Positions 8,702 to 18,125 of a DNA stretch of 23,396 nt are shown piece after piece. Within the stretch, counting starts at the first letter, position 1, and every line of letters starts with the position of its first letter. Origin of the DNA: Entamoeba invadens IP1 (Eukaryota > Evosea > Mastigamoebida > Endamoebidae); contig NW_004191717.1 of NCBI RefSeq assembly GCF_000330505.1, positions 8,638 to 32,033 on the forward strand. The letters are read 5' to 3'. Under the pieces are notes generated by a model that was not told the origin of the DNA, did no database searches, and saw nothing but the letters and a program-made list of their open reading frames with translations. The position numbers and the translations under genes are program-made.

Positions 8702-9299
8702 TTAGACACGATTGGCAATACCAATATTGGTTGAGTGAACAAACAGCACATCCTACAACACAAGCCACACATGTAATATTATCACGATAATAACCAGGTG
8801 TCACACATGATGTACATTCTGTGTATCCACTCCCCGTACAATTTGCACAACCAGAATAACACTGTGAGCACGAATACTCGTCACTTTTATAAAATCCATC
8901 TATACATTGATTACAGTGATAAATACCGTTCACTGATGTACAAGAAGCACAATTTGGGTAATTTCCACAGTAATTTCCATTTAAAATGATTTTTGTTTGG
9001 TTTTTGATAAACAAATCATGTTTTTTATATTTTTCTAATGTTTTTGTAGTTGTTGTAGTATTTTGGGTAAGTTGTTTGTTAGCGAAATAAATAACATCAA
9101 ACCGTTTCAAAACATTACAACCAATTGTTGTATTTTCGTTTTGAATGAGTTGATGGAGTTTTAAAATCTCATCAACAACACTCCATTGATATCCAAATGG
9201 GCACTCCACAGTTGGTAAAACACAAATCACTTTATTTTGTAATTTGCACATTTTTATTTCAAAAGAGAATACAACAGATAGCAATAATGTAAATAGCAT
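8673..9299 (-). CDS. TMK segment 1: signal peptide and first cysteine-rich repeats
   Basis: The frame is open further upstream to an ATG at 9377, but the ATG at 9299 is preferred because it starts a textbook signal peptide (MLFTLLLSVVFSFE). After about 110 residues of unique sequence with several potential N-glycosylation sites, cysteine-rich repeats begin (NYPNCASC..., QCYSGCANC..., ACVVGCAVC...). Each has the pattern C-x2-C-x2/3-GC-x2-C, then C-x2-C and a Gly-Tyr-Tyr turn. These resemble the furin-like/CxxC ectodomains of Entamoeba TMKs such as the phagosome-associated PATMK. The frame ends at a TGA at 8673 directly after GYYLSQNN, exactly where the next repeat should start. That repeat continues in another frame, so this stop probably does not end the native protein. 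Confidence 0.75.
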   Translation of the reverse strand: MLFTLLLSVVFSFEIKMCKLQNKVICVLPTVECPFGYQWSVVDEILKLHQLIQNENTTIGCNVLKRFDVIYFANKQLTQNTTTTTKTLEKYKKHDLFIKNQTKIILNGNYCGNYPNCASCTSVNGIYHCNQCIDGFYKSDEYSCSQCYSGCANCTGSGYTECTSCVTPGYYRDNITCVACVVGCAVCSLNQYWYCQSCLNGYYLSQNN

Positions 9300-9308
9300 A
9301 GTTTTCGT

Positions 9309-9330
9309 TAGGTTTGAATTATAAAGATTT
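9309..9330 (-). promoter_or_regulatory. Possible initiator-like element upstream of the receptor kinase
   Basis: On the - strand, ATAATTCAAACC lies just upstream of the preferred ATG at 9299 and resembles the Entamoeba initiator consensus AAAAATTCA. Entamoeba 5' untranslated regions are very short, so the distance fits. It supports the start at 9299 over the ATG at 9377. The match is imperfect and A/T-rich DNA produces such matches by chance. Confidence 0.25.
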
Positions 9331-9486
9331 TCAATAAATAATTCTTCAATTGTCAATAACATTTGGTATTTTTTCAATAATTTTTTTTTATTATAAATAA
9401 CTTGTAATTGGAATTTTTTTATTCATATGAAAAACTAAAATCTAAAACAGCAAAAATATCGAACCTTAATAATAGTTTAATTTAAA

Positions 9487-12400
9487 CTAAAAAGTATTAA
9501 TCAAAGTATTGATCTTTTCGACCAACTCCTCTTTCCCACACTTTTTAATGTAATTGACAACATCCTCTTTAACATCTCTGATTGCTTTAGAAGATGCCAA
9601 AAATCCCGAGTCGAGTACGGCTTGCATTTGGATTTGTTCCGTAGTCTTCAAGTTGTTTTTATGTATTTCGATATCCAATTTCGACACGGCAAGCATTTTG
9701 CAGTTGATTTCAAACAACTCGAAGACGTGTTGTGCGTTATATTTTTCGATATCAGGCGCTTTTAAGAATCGATCACACACCGTTTTAAATCCACCATTCA
9801 CATTAGCACCAATACTCCCTTGTACTGCACTCTCCAAATTTCTCACATTATCAGCACTCATCGACTTCTGACATGATTGCACAGCTTTCTTCATAGTTTC
9901 AAGTCGCTTGACATAATCATCGACCGAACTCTCAATCGGCGTTTTAATGATTTGATTAGTCGACACGACTTCCTCTCTAACTAACATTGATGGCAATTTT
10001 CTATTTGTTTTGAAGAACGTTGTCATCTTACACATCCCATCCTTTCCCGGTATATTTGGGTCTTGGTATGGCACTTCATTCTTAAATATCGGCGAAGACA
10101 AGAACTTCACACCAAGTCGGGAAACCTCTTCAAAGTCGTTGTGAATAGTTAAAGTGCCAACTACAATGAAAGGAGGTACTTTCTCATCATCTCCGCCTTC
10201 TTCTTTCTCTTCTTTTGTTTCATTTTCTAATTTCTGTAACTTCGCTATCAAATCTTTTGCTTGTGCTACTGTTTTGGCAAGTGGTTTCATCTCTACGCCA
10301 TCAATCACTTTTGTATACTTCTTCGTTATTAAAGTGTTAAAATCGTTGTTCCTCTCCTTTGATGTGTAGATGTACATCTTCTTGTGTTCGTCTCCAAAGA
10401 ACTCCTTCCCGAAAAATTGGACTTGGTAAAACATGATGACGGGGTAATCCCCGATTTGCGAGTAAAGTTTATCAACAGTCTCATGCGCTTCTGACAACTC
10501 CGCATAGTTCCGATTTTGTATGAAAAGTGGTATCACAAAATTTAAGACGCAAACGGCGTCATGACGCATCTTGCCCTGTTCGAATAGTAATGCCGCAATC
10601 TTCGCATTCTCTACCAAAAATTGTGTTGTCATTTGTTCATCACCAGAAGCTACAAACTCGGCTTTTCCACAACTTATAATATCTTCTGATACCTTTGTAA
10701 GTTCTTCAAGTTTTAACATACACTCGGGACCTTCCACAACACCATAAATATAATGTATGATATACACTATAGCAACAGCTGCAGGTGTGTATTCTTCTAA
10801 TTGAAAATGTCTGAAAGCAATTGACTGTAAACATGATATGAATATCTCGGGACACTCTTTATACTTCTTTGCCATGTCAAACTCCTTTTCGTATATATTC
10901 TCAACTACACACTTCGTTTCTCGCATCTTTTGAAGCAACACTACATCACCTAAAAACTCCTCACAGCGATTTTTAAGGTCATTGACACTCCTGACAAACA
11001 TCTCCATCTTTGCACCAAAGTCTTCACTACTCTCGCCAATACTCCTCTTCCGTTTTTCTAACGCATTTTCGCTCTGCACAAGAATTTTGAATTTTTCATT
11101 CTTTGCAGCGTACGCTTTAATCTTTTCGATGTCATCCTTTTTCACATATTTCTCAAGGAAAAGTATTTTTGTGTTTTCTAATTTGCGAATTTCCTTTGCA
11201 ATTTCAAGAATCTGTGATCCCGGTTCATCCGTTTGAAACTCTAATAATTGAACAGCTAATGTAAAATACGTCGCATACTTCTTGCGGGTATCCTCATTAT
11301 ATTTCTCTCTTCTTTCATCAACACGAAGTGACCTGAAATGACTCTCAAGCTCGCTTTTAATCATATTCGGTGCAGCCAAATCATCAAAGAGCTTTTCAAA
11401 CATTTTAAACGACTTTTTTGAAGTGTCTGGACTGCTCTCTGGACTCTTCTGAGAACTTCCATATAACCTCTTAACACCTTCGTAACTCGCTTTTATCGAG
11501 TTAAATTGTTGGATCAAAGATTCTGCCATTTCTATAATTAAAGTATACCTCGATGTGCTTTTATTTGAGTTAATAGCATCCAAAAAGACTTTTCCAAAAT
11601 CAACAACATCATGAATACCTTCTTCCCAAGCAGCACATTTCACAAGATCTTCCGAAAGTGAAAGCTCAATATCCATTTGCTTTGAATCATTTTCCATTTT
11701 CAGTTCATAGTCTTTGATGGTCTTTTGTGCACTACTAAGAGCTTCCAATATCTTCACAGCAATTGGTAATACGGTACTCCAATTTTTAAAAACAAAGGTA
11801 TATGGAGAAAGACTATATATCTGCGCAGACTTCTTTGAAAAGAGGTCGTGATTCTTCTTCGCACTTTCTTTTAATGTTTCCAATTTCCCAGTCGCACTTT
11901 TTGCCTCCTCAGATATCAAAGTATTTAAATCTGCGTTGTCTCCCAACTTAAGTGACGCACAAATTTTGTTAAAGTTCGCAAAAAGGCTTTTTCGAGAGTT
12001 TTGAAGGTCTTTCTCAAACTCACTCTTTTGGTTCTCAATTTTAATCTTCTCGTTCTTCTCCGAATTTTCAAGTGACGCACGCAAACGCAAAAGTTCTCGT
12101 GTTGCATTTACAATGTCCTCAACTTTGTCAATTTGGACGATCGGGAAAATGTTGTATTTGTTCAGCTCTTTCACAATTTCTTTGTATTCATCGGCTTTCT
12201 CAGTTAATTCCTTCGACTTTTCATCACACATCTTTTTGTATTCGACATCACTGACGGAAAATTCAGAACTAAATTTCACACACATTCGAATCTTTTCAAA
12301 GACTTCAGAGAGGAAGTGGATTGTATTTGTCCTCAACTCTTTCGAGTGTTTCTCCGCTTTCACTTGCTCGTCTAAAACTTTCAAATTCTTGTCGATCATT

Positions 12401-12921
12401 TCATTCACTTTTTGTTCAGAATCTTTCGCCCACAGACTTTGCAAAAATGATAAAACGCGTCTTTTTGTCATGTTATTTCGATCACCTCCATTCGTATCAG
12501 ATAAAATTGTTGTAATGATATTCATCCGTCGCGTTGTTGCGGAATTTTGACAACTTTCAAAACCAACGTCAACAGACGTTTGTTGTGATTTATTGGAATT
12601 CTTATAATCAATCTTCCCATACAAACTCCCCGAAGAAACATCACTCTTAGCCCATTCCGTAAGTGTATCCAATGCTTTTTGGACATTTTTAATTGAAATA
12701 CATCTCTCACCGTTTTCGGTTGAGTCAAGTAGAGTCTTTTCGGTATTGTCTTTATCATTTTTCTTCTCAATTTTTGGCCTCCCTTCACTAAACTTCTTTT
12801 TGATATTTTCAAAATTGAAATTGTCAGTATCGATCTTCCCAAAAGCAGTTAATACACTTAAGGCACCCAATATTTGAGTCTTTGTCGCTTCCACATTTTT
12901 GAGCACTTCAAAATTTGATTA
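9487..12921 (-). CDS. DOCK-family GEF, C-terminal part: helical region and DHR-2 catalytic domain
   Basis: Coding enters this frame near 12915; the frame's first codons have no ATG. With the GTG at 12906 as residue 1, about 1-200 continue the DOCK scaffold and 200-660 are long, charged and coiled-coil-like, longer and less conserved than in animal DOCKs. DHR-2, the GTPase-exchange domain, runs from about 680 to 1120: CLQSIAFRHF...YTPAAVAIVYIIHYIY (lobe A), FYQVQFFGKEFFG (about 826-838), then FKNEVPYQDP...GKDGMCKMTTFFKT...LPSMLVREEV. AVQGSIGANVNGG (about 1027-1039) keeps the Val (about 1036) that acts as nucleotide sensor in DOCK proteins. An acidic KEEGGDDEK insert near 900 is unusual. The catalytic domain looks intact, so the protein would be an active GEF if the frame is restored in the RNA or in the true genome. 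Confidence 0.87.
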
Positions 12922-15900
12922 ACAAAAAGATAAAGCACAGATGTCGCATCAACTCGCATATCACCGTCATCACTGTTACAATACAACACAATTCCTTTCA
13001 TTAATTTGAACGAAAATCTCAAATTCGTCTTGAACAAATGTTCAATCTTTGTTCTCACAATCTTCCTGATGAACTGGAAGAACCTTTTAATATATTCCTT
13101 TGGCGGGTGAGTCACAAACAACTTCTCAATAAATCCACAAATGTGCTTCAACTCGTCTTCATCATTTCTCTCAAAAATCGCATTGAAAAGACAATCCGTT
13201 ATTTCTAAAATGACAAGCATCACATCGTCATACAACAGATTTTTCATCTTCTGATTTTTCTGCGACGCCTTGTCTTTGTCTTCAATTAAGTTGTCCTTCT
13301 CCCTCGTTTTGTTCCTTAAAAACAAATACCCGTCACCCAACCCCGGGTATGGAGCAAACACTGAGCATTCCGTCGGTTTCTTTTCCGTCTTCTCTCCTTT
13401 ATTAAACAAAAAGTTCACAAATCGGTCGGCATCTCTTTCATCTTTTTGAGTCTTTTCTTTTGTGACCTTCTCAGCCATTCGTGGCATTTTCACGATCCCT
13501 TTTTTTCGGGTTTGAACTTTAAATTTGGTGATCGACATTTCTTCCAGTTTTTCTCTGTTCTCGTCGTTGACTCCAAAGACCTCACAAAACGACTTTATTT
13601 GAGTATTTCTCGACATTTCTGAGAGGGTCGCTATTTTTGAAGTGATCACTTCATTTGGGTCGGTTGACAGGTGAATGGACGTCTCAAAAACACATTTGGC
13701 GTTTGACAACAATCGAATGAAATTGAGTAGTTTGCTGCTCTCTTCAATAGTAAAATACTTTTTGATCAATTGCAAATTGATGGATTTGAGTAGCCAAATG
13801 ATGATCATGTAAAAAGGTAGACTCCCTTCTTTCTGCTTTTCCCAATTTGTTTCAATATATTCGTAATTCCGCACAATTTCTATTAAAATGGTGAGAAACA
13901 GTTGTGCTGCCTCTTCCTTCTTGTTTTCATATCTTTTCTCCTCGTCAATTCGACACAAAAGATTCAAAACGGAATATTTTGCATATGCAGAAACGGGTTC
14001 ATCCATCTCCAACAACGACAAAATACTTTCAACGACAAAATTGGCAAAGATGTGACGCTCGTTGATTTCAATTTTAAGTGTTTCCACGGTCTTAATGTTG
14101 TCACTTTTCATAGAAATTGGAATGTTCATCTCAAAGAAATATTGATAAGAAAAAATGACACGAAGAAAGTCAACTTTGAGTAAATTGGCCGTCTGCCAGC
14201 AAGCTGCAAAGTTCTCGCGCTTTGGAAGGTATGTCAAAAAATCAATTGATGGCAATTGAAGTGTTGTCGAGTCTGTTGGAGTGAAAAACGTCTTTGTTTT
14301 GACGTCCAACATTTGGGAGAGAACGTTCAAATACAATGAAAAAGAAGCGAGTGCCTGCGACGGGTCATAAAATCTGCACAACTCGACATTGAAAAGTGCA
14401 TAATCGCTATTTAAAAAGAAGACATGGTACGATTCGGGAGATGTTTCACTAACACGACGACGGACAAGATTCGCGAGGTGTCGAGATACTTTGATCAAAT
14501 TTGCATTGAAGTCGGAAAAGATTGGATCGGTGAATAATTTGCGAATTCTTTCAATACGGTTTGGAGAATCGTAGATTTTATTTTCTTCCAAATAGAGAAC
14601 TAAAGATTTTGTAATAATAGAAAAGAAGAACCATCCATATTCTATGGCAACATTGATTAATTTGTGTCGTGTGGTGTCTCTATCATTCAATGTGTTTGTT
14701 GCTTGTTGGAGACTTGTCGAGGCTGATAGGCAAATAGTTTCCAACTTCTCAAAATACGTTGACATTGCTGCCATAAGTTTCTGGAAGACAGGTACACTCT
14801 CGCGCTTTCCTTCGATTCCTTCATTATTTTCAAATTTTGAAATTTGTCCATTTGTGAAGAAGAATTCAACGAACTGTTGTAACACATGGTTTCGTTGTCT
14901 ATAATTTGGCGTTTCCGAATTATTGTCTTCCTCTCTCGTCAGCGCATAAATGACTTTTAATATGAACAAAAATGGGAAATCTGCGTCTTCCAAAAATTTG
15001 ATATTTTCTCTCAAATTGTCTGATTTGGTTGGGGTATCAAATATAGTCGACACTCGTGATGGGTCATTTCTTTCGTCCGTTTCACTTCTCTCATTTGTGC
15101 CAGTTCCTCTGATGTTCACAATTTCTTCTTTTTTCTCTCTGAAAAATTCGAGAATGTCTTCCATAATAACCGGCAAGAAATGGGCAATTTCAACGACAGG
15201 AACTTCATATAACATTGTCAGTAATGTGTCGATACTTTTCATCTCAGTCTTTTTCGAAAGCTTTTCAAGTAATTCATACAAATATTTGTTCTTTGGATAC
15301 AACGTACTCTCAAAATTAAATGACACTTTAAAACTCGACTTCTTGTCACCCAAAAAGTCCTCTACTTTGTCTGTGGAAGTCATGTATCCAGTCATCCCCT
15401 TCGCAGTGTACACTTTTAATGTATGTTCGCTACTGTCGATCAAATTTCCTCCCTCAAAAACGGGGCGATACGCAAAGTACTTCTTTTCAATACGTTCACC
15501 CTTCTCAGATCTTCTCTCTTCTGAATTTGAAGATTTCTCTGTTCTTGCATCATCAAATGAAGAAGTGACATCTTCAATAACAAAAAAGAAGTGGTGTTGT
15601 TCCGTCAAATTCACAGGCAATTTCGCTTTAAATTCATCGATGAAATAATCTGCCTTATTTGAACTGTTTGAGACAGAAACAGTTGTTGAGACACTCGGTG
15701 AGTATTTTCCTTCATGTGTCTTTGAATAAAAAACACTCAAACAACTCGACGAGTTCATTTCTTTGTCGGAACACCTGAAATAACATGTTATCAAAAATTT
15801 TGTCCTTTTTCTGTCTTTTGGTGTCAACGAGACCAAATTCAATTCGTTAGGTGAGATGTAGACGGTGTGACTGAAATCAATGAAAAAGTTTTTATAATTT

Positions 15901-17279
15901 TCCAGCGCTGGGAAAAATTGCAAAATTTTCACCACTTTTTTGGTTTCCGCTGTCTTCCCAAAATTTTGCAAATAATTTCCTGTTGAGTCCAAAATTGCGA
16001 ATTCACTCATAACAGACGACGTCGCACTTCCACTGGTTTTCTCTGGTGAGGAATTCTCGAGTTTTCCATCATCCAAAAAGCTCTTTTCAGTGATTTTGAT
16101 GTTTCGTATCGTTTTCGAAGTTGCAGGAATTTCCAATTTCTGTGGTTTTGCGTCATTTCCAATCTTCGAAATTTCTTCGGAGAGTTTTGAATTTTGTCGC
16201 ATAAATATTCGCTCCTCTTTTTTAATTATTTTCTTCATAGTAAATCCCCATGTTAAATTCATAATCTTTGCTTTCGTCTCGCTTTTCATGAAAGTGTCCA
16301 AGTCCGCCTTCTTGTCGATGTCTTCTCTGTAAATTGGTAACTCCTTTTCTCCAAAATTGTCAGTGGAGTCCATGATACCCCCTTCATCATAAATACCAAT
16401 CCCAAGAAACTGTCGATAACGGCCAATTTTCTTCGAAAGATCTCTGTCACGGTCACTCGGCGTTTTCTTCTTTTTGTCATCTTTGACATACATATCCCGA
16501 GCAGTAAAAATATCGTTCTCGGCACTTTTATACACCATCAACACAAATTTGAGTTTTGAGCCACTGCGCCGAACAATTTCAGTGTCAAAAGATATACAAA
16601 AGAACGCGGAATCACTCGGCGAATTCCTTTTTTCAACAGGAAATTCCATGTAATAATTTTCTGTTAATTTCTTCGACGTGTTTGCATCATACACAGCAAA
16701 GACACCACTCAACTTCTCTGTCGGCCCTTCTTTCATCTTTAACTGAGGAAGTTCGACGATCCAAATATCACACTGCACTTCATGTAAATTGATCAAATCA
16801 ATTTGTGAGTTTCCACAGAGAAAATCGTGCTCGTTAAGTGGCAAATAATTTGGATCGTACAATGAGAAGAGACTGTGATATACTTTTCGTGCACTGACCT
16901 GTGAATTTGCGTCATTTCGTAATATTTCAATATGAGGAATTTCTTTCTGATTTTCAGATGTTTTAATGTTCGTTGGGAGTGGGTCGGCGTAATCAATAGG
17001 ATCAATCCTTTCAAATGAAATTTCACGTTTTTGGAGTTGTGTAGTTTCCTCAAAAATCATCTTTAGAATGCTCTTCTGAAGTGGCTGCAATTCTTTAAAA
17101 TTTATTCCGTTGAGTACATCTCCTATCGTTTGTGAAGAGATGTGTGGTTTTGTTTGGTGAATAATCGATACATCCGGGTGGGCACTTTCTTTTCCAGACA
17201 CAACAACTTTTTGTGTCAAGTTGATGTAATTTGAAATTGCGTCAAGTTCACTTTGTGTGTAACGTGGCACGTCGTTCGT
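12858..17279 (-). CDS. DOCK-family GEF, N-terminal part: DOCK N-region, DHR-1, scaffold
   Basis: With the GTG at 17270 as residue 1, residues about 85-100 (ERIDPIDYADPL) match the DOCK-C N-terminal motif. About 187-300 match the DOCK6/7/8 region after it (GVFAVYD...KKLTENYY...KKIGRYRQF). DHR-1, the C2-like lipid-binding domain, spans about 463-655 (FSHTVYISPNELNL, FIDEFKAKLPVNLTEQHH, then FEGGNL). The remainder is helical scaffold. The family activates Rho/Rac/Cdc42 GTPases at membranes; DHR-1 normally binds phosphoinositides. Acidic, basic and Ser-rich inserts (for example about 570-597) are typical of Entamoeba. There is no ATG in frame before Met71 (17060), yet conserved-looking sequence continues upstream of that, so the true start is probably in an upstream exon. 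True coding leaves this frame near 12915; the remaining residues to 12858 are out of frame. Confidence 0.88.
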   Translation of the reverse strand, partial: TNDVPRYTQSELDAISNYINLTQKVVVSGKESAHPDVSIIHQTKPHISSQTIGDVLNGINFKELQPLQKSILKMIFEETTQLQKREISFERIDPIDYADPLPTNIKTSENQKEIPHIEILRNDANSQVSARKVYHSLFSLYDPNYLPLNEHDFLCGNSQIDLINLHEVQCDIWIVELPQLKMKEGPTEKLSGVFAVYDANTSKKLTENYYMEFPVEKRNSPSDSAFFCISFDTEIVRRSGSKLKFVLMVYKSAENDIFTARDMYVKDDKKKKTPSDRDRDLSKKIGRYRQFLGIGIYDEGGIMDSTDNFGEKELPIYREDIDKKADLDTFMKSETKAKIMNLTWGFTMKKIIKKEERIFMRQNSKLSEEISKIGNDAKPQKLEIPATSKTIRNIKITEKSFLDDGKLENSSPEKTSGSATSSVMSEFAILDSTGNYLQNFGKTAETKKVVKILQFFPALENYKNFFIDFSHTVYISPNELNLVSLTPKDRKRTKFLITCYFRCSDKEMNSSSCLSVFYSKTHEGKYSPSVSTTVSVSNSSNKADYFIDEFKAKLPVNLTEQHHFFFVIEDVTSSFDDARTEKSSNSEERRSEKGERIEKKYFAYRPVFEGGNLIDSSEHTLKVYTAKGMTGYMTSTDKVEDFLGDKKSSFKVSFNFESTLYPKNKYLYELLEKLSKKTEMKSIDTLLTMLYEVPVVEIAHFLPVIMEDILEFFREKKEEIVNIRGTGTNERSETDERNDPSRVSTIFDTPTKSDNLRENIKFLEDADFPFLFILKVIYALTREEDNNSETPNYRQRNHVLQQFVEFFFTNGQISKFENNEGIEGKRESVPVFQKLMAAMSTYFEKLETICLSASTSLQQATNTLNDRDTTRHKLINVAIEYGWFFFSIITKSLVLYLEENKIYDSPNRIERIRKLFTDPIFSDFNANLIKVSRHLANLVRRRVSETSPESYHVFFLNSDYALFNVELCRFYDPSQALASFSLYLNVLSQMLDVKTKTFFTPTDSTTLQLPSIDFLTYLPKRENFAACWQTANLLKVDFLRVIFSYQYFFEMNIPISMKSDNIKTVETLKIEINERHIFANFVVESILSLLEMDEPVSAYAKYSVLNLLCRIDEEKRYENKKEEAAQLFLTILIEIVRNYEYIETNWEKQKEGSLPFYMIIIWLLKSINLQLIKKYFTIEESSKLLNFIRLLSNAKCVFETSIHLSTDPNEVITSKIATLSEMSRNTQIKSFCEVFGVNDENREKLEEMSITKFKVQTRKKGIVKMPRMAEKVTKEKTQKDERDADRFVNFLFNKGEKTEKKPTECSVFAPYPGLGDGYLFLRNKTREKDNLIEDKDKASQKNQKMKNLLYDDVMLVILEITDCLFNAIFERNDEDELKHICGFIEKLFVTHPPKEYIKRFFQFIRKIVRTKIEHLFKTNLRFSFKLMKGIVLYCNSDDGDMRVDATSVLYLFVNQILKCSKMWKRQRLKYWVP

Positions 17280-17463
17280 CTTTTTGTTACTCTTTTAAGT
17301 TTTTACTTTGCAATGACTTAAATAACTCTTTTTTATTTAAAATGATTATTATAATTATAATGTTAGCTTTTTTTTCAAGAAAAGTGTAAATTTTCTATTG
17401 TAAATAAATATAGTTCTTATTAATAAAGAACTAATAAAAATCGAGTAATATCAAAAAACAAAC
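17280..17463 (-). other. Candidate intron joining upstream exon to DOCK frame
   Basis: A GTTTGT 5' splice site (17463-17458) follows QQPSDQKSKS in phase 0. Downstream AAG/ACG at 17280 re-enters the DOCK frame in phase 0; AAG/AGT at 17292 is an equally framed alternative. The interior is very A/T-rich. Weak points are its length, long for Entamoeba, and an AAG rather than TAG acceptor. A 69-base alternative ending in TAG at 17395 is shaped better as an intron but leads to a low-complexity tail and a stop. Confidence 0.4.
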
Positions 17464-17754
17464 ACTTTTCGATTTTTGATCGGAGGGTTGCTGAAAAATA
17501 GAACATAAGGCAAGTTCGTGTCTCACCTCCGGTGTGTTTGATTGTGACGATTTCTTTATGAGTGTCGAGTAATTTTCCTCGACGTATTTAATTAATATTT
17601 CCAAATCAGCAACTTTTATTTTGTCTGTTTGCATTAATACGTCCGAGATGATATTTTGGATGTCAACATCTTTTAAATACAAATTCTTTTCTTCTTGTAA
17701 AAACCGTCTAATTTGAGGGATCCCAAGTTCATCGAAACCTTCTGTGTTATATTC
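17464..17754 (-). CDS. Candidate internal exon (97 codons), probably DOCK 5' coding sequence
   Basis: This segment has coding-like codon choice and amino-acid balance (GFDELGIPQIRRFL, DVDIQNIISDVL, ADLEILIKYVEENY) and is predicted to be helical. The open frame extends upstream to about 17787 and downstream to a stop at 17431, but it contains no ATG before the internal VLMQ methionine. It is therefore unlikely to be a gene by itself. It is bounded by a phase-0 acceptor (AATAAG at 17755) and a phase-0 GTTTGT donor at 17463. The helix-loop-helix around DVLMQTDKIKVADLEIL faintly recalls a degenerate EF-hand, which I do not claim. It is either part of the DOCK N-terminus or the second exon of a small independent gene ending at 17431. 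Confidence 0.5.
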
Positions 17755-17909
17755 CTTATTTGTCAATTTCCTTTGATTCACACAACTTTATAGTGTTTGT
17801 GTCTAATATATATTGAATAATTTATTTCTGTCTATTTTAAGTTATTAACGACAGTTTCTTAGTAATTCTAAATACTTTTTTATTTTTATTACAATAAAAA
17901 ATCACAAAC
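17755..17909 (-). other. Candidate intron between first and second exon
   Basis: GTTTGTGATTTTTTATTG at 17909 is an excellent Entamoeba donor, directly after ...STLFY in phase 0. The interior is A/T-rich with stops in all frames. The only acceptor that keeps phase with the next coding segment is AATAAG at 17755, giving 155 bases. The TAG at 17803 would be a more typical acceptor but leads into a stop after four codons. Confidence 0.42.
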
Positions 17910-18092
17910 ATAAAAGAGAGTTGATGGAGGTAATGTAGATTGTGGGCATTGATATACTTTGTTTGTTAAAGATGAAACAATGTCTGTGAATTGTGTTTCT
18001 TTTCCATGTGAACGCTGTGAATGTTGAATGTAAACAACATTTTTGTTCGTCATTATCGGACTCAGCGTTTTTGGAACGCTCTTTGGATTCAT
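17910..18092 (-). CDS. Candidate first exon with ATG (61 codons)
   Basis: The ATG at 18092 starts MNPKSVPKTLSPIM and continues for 61 codons to ...STLFY, where a GTTTGT donor follows. If unspliced, the frame adds only seven codons and stops at 17889, giving a 67-residue protein. I prefer the exon reading because the next two coding segments on the strand lack a start codon and this is the only suitable ATG upstream. The sequence is rich in Ser, Thr, Pro and Gln and looks disordered. No domain is recognised. It is divergent from the LRR-like/armadillo gene starting at 18820. Confidence 0.45.
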
Positions 18093-18125
18093 TTGGAATT
18101 TCCAGTTTTATTTTTTATTCGTTTT

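Larger units (their letters stand above)
4139..9299 (-). other. Whole TMK-type receptor kinase locus, frame broken three times
   Basis: Four consecutive - strand frames together encode one Entamoeba-style transmembrane kinase of roughly 1,700 residues: signal peptide, many CxxC-rich repeats, single membrane segment, beta-rich juxtamembrane domain and TKL kinase. The domain order is continuous across every break and no domain is duplicated or missing, so this is one gene rather than four. Breaks lie near 8673-8678 (needs +1), 6655-6663 (needs +1) and 4449-4452 (needs -1). None coincides with a GTTTGT...AG intron. It is either a real gene hit by consensus errors or a recently decayed family member; such kinases form a large family in Entamoeba, where pseudogenes would be unsurprising. 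Confidence 0.8.
9487..17279 (-). other. Whole DOCK-family (zizimin/DOCK-C-like) locus, one frame break
   Basis: Two overlapping - strand frames together carry the full domain order of a DOCK-C/D protein: N-terminal DOCK region, DHR-1, helical/armadillo scaffold, DHR-2. The break is at about 12915. Upstream residues DATSVLYLFVNQ and downstream residues NFEVLKNVEATKTQILGALS together match one continuous conserved DOCK stretch (vertebrate form ...LLYLLMRNNFEYTKR...). The coding content is less A/T-rich than the flanking LRR-like genes. No ATG opens the first frame, so more 5' sequence is needed (see the candidate exons at 17464-17754 and 17910-18092). Confidence 0.85.

Noticed and set aside
8690..8760. 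GTTTGT at the start of a possible intron in the receptor kinase ectodomain
   Set aside because: The hexamer encodes Val-Cys of a conserved cysteine-rich repeat (GCAVC), and splicing there would delete repeat cysteines that are clearly coding.
12858..12921. Intron as the cause of the DOCK frame change
   Set aside because: There is no GTTTGT donor in the outgoing frame, and the conserved sequence is continuous to the residue across the change, so nothing would be left to splice out.
14950..15648. 232-codon + strand frame
   Set aside because: It is exactly antisense to the DHR-1 part of the DOCK coding sequence; the Ser/Phe/Leu-rich translation is the usual mirror of a biased codon set.
17268..17270. 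GTG as the start codon of the DOCK frame (likewise GTG at 12906, GTG at 17781 and TTG at 23281)
   Set aside because: Non-ATG starts are not expected for Entamoeba nuclear genes; these are artefacts of permissive start rules. The frames continue upstream, into an exon, across a frame break or past the window edge.
17395..17463. 69-base intron (GTTTGT...ACAATAG)
   Set aside because: The shape is ideal for Entamoeba, but the following frame is a low-complexity tail with a poly-Ile run that stops just before the DOCK frame. Joining directly to the DOCK frame explains more. Kept as an alternative in the intron entry.
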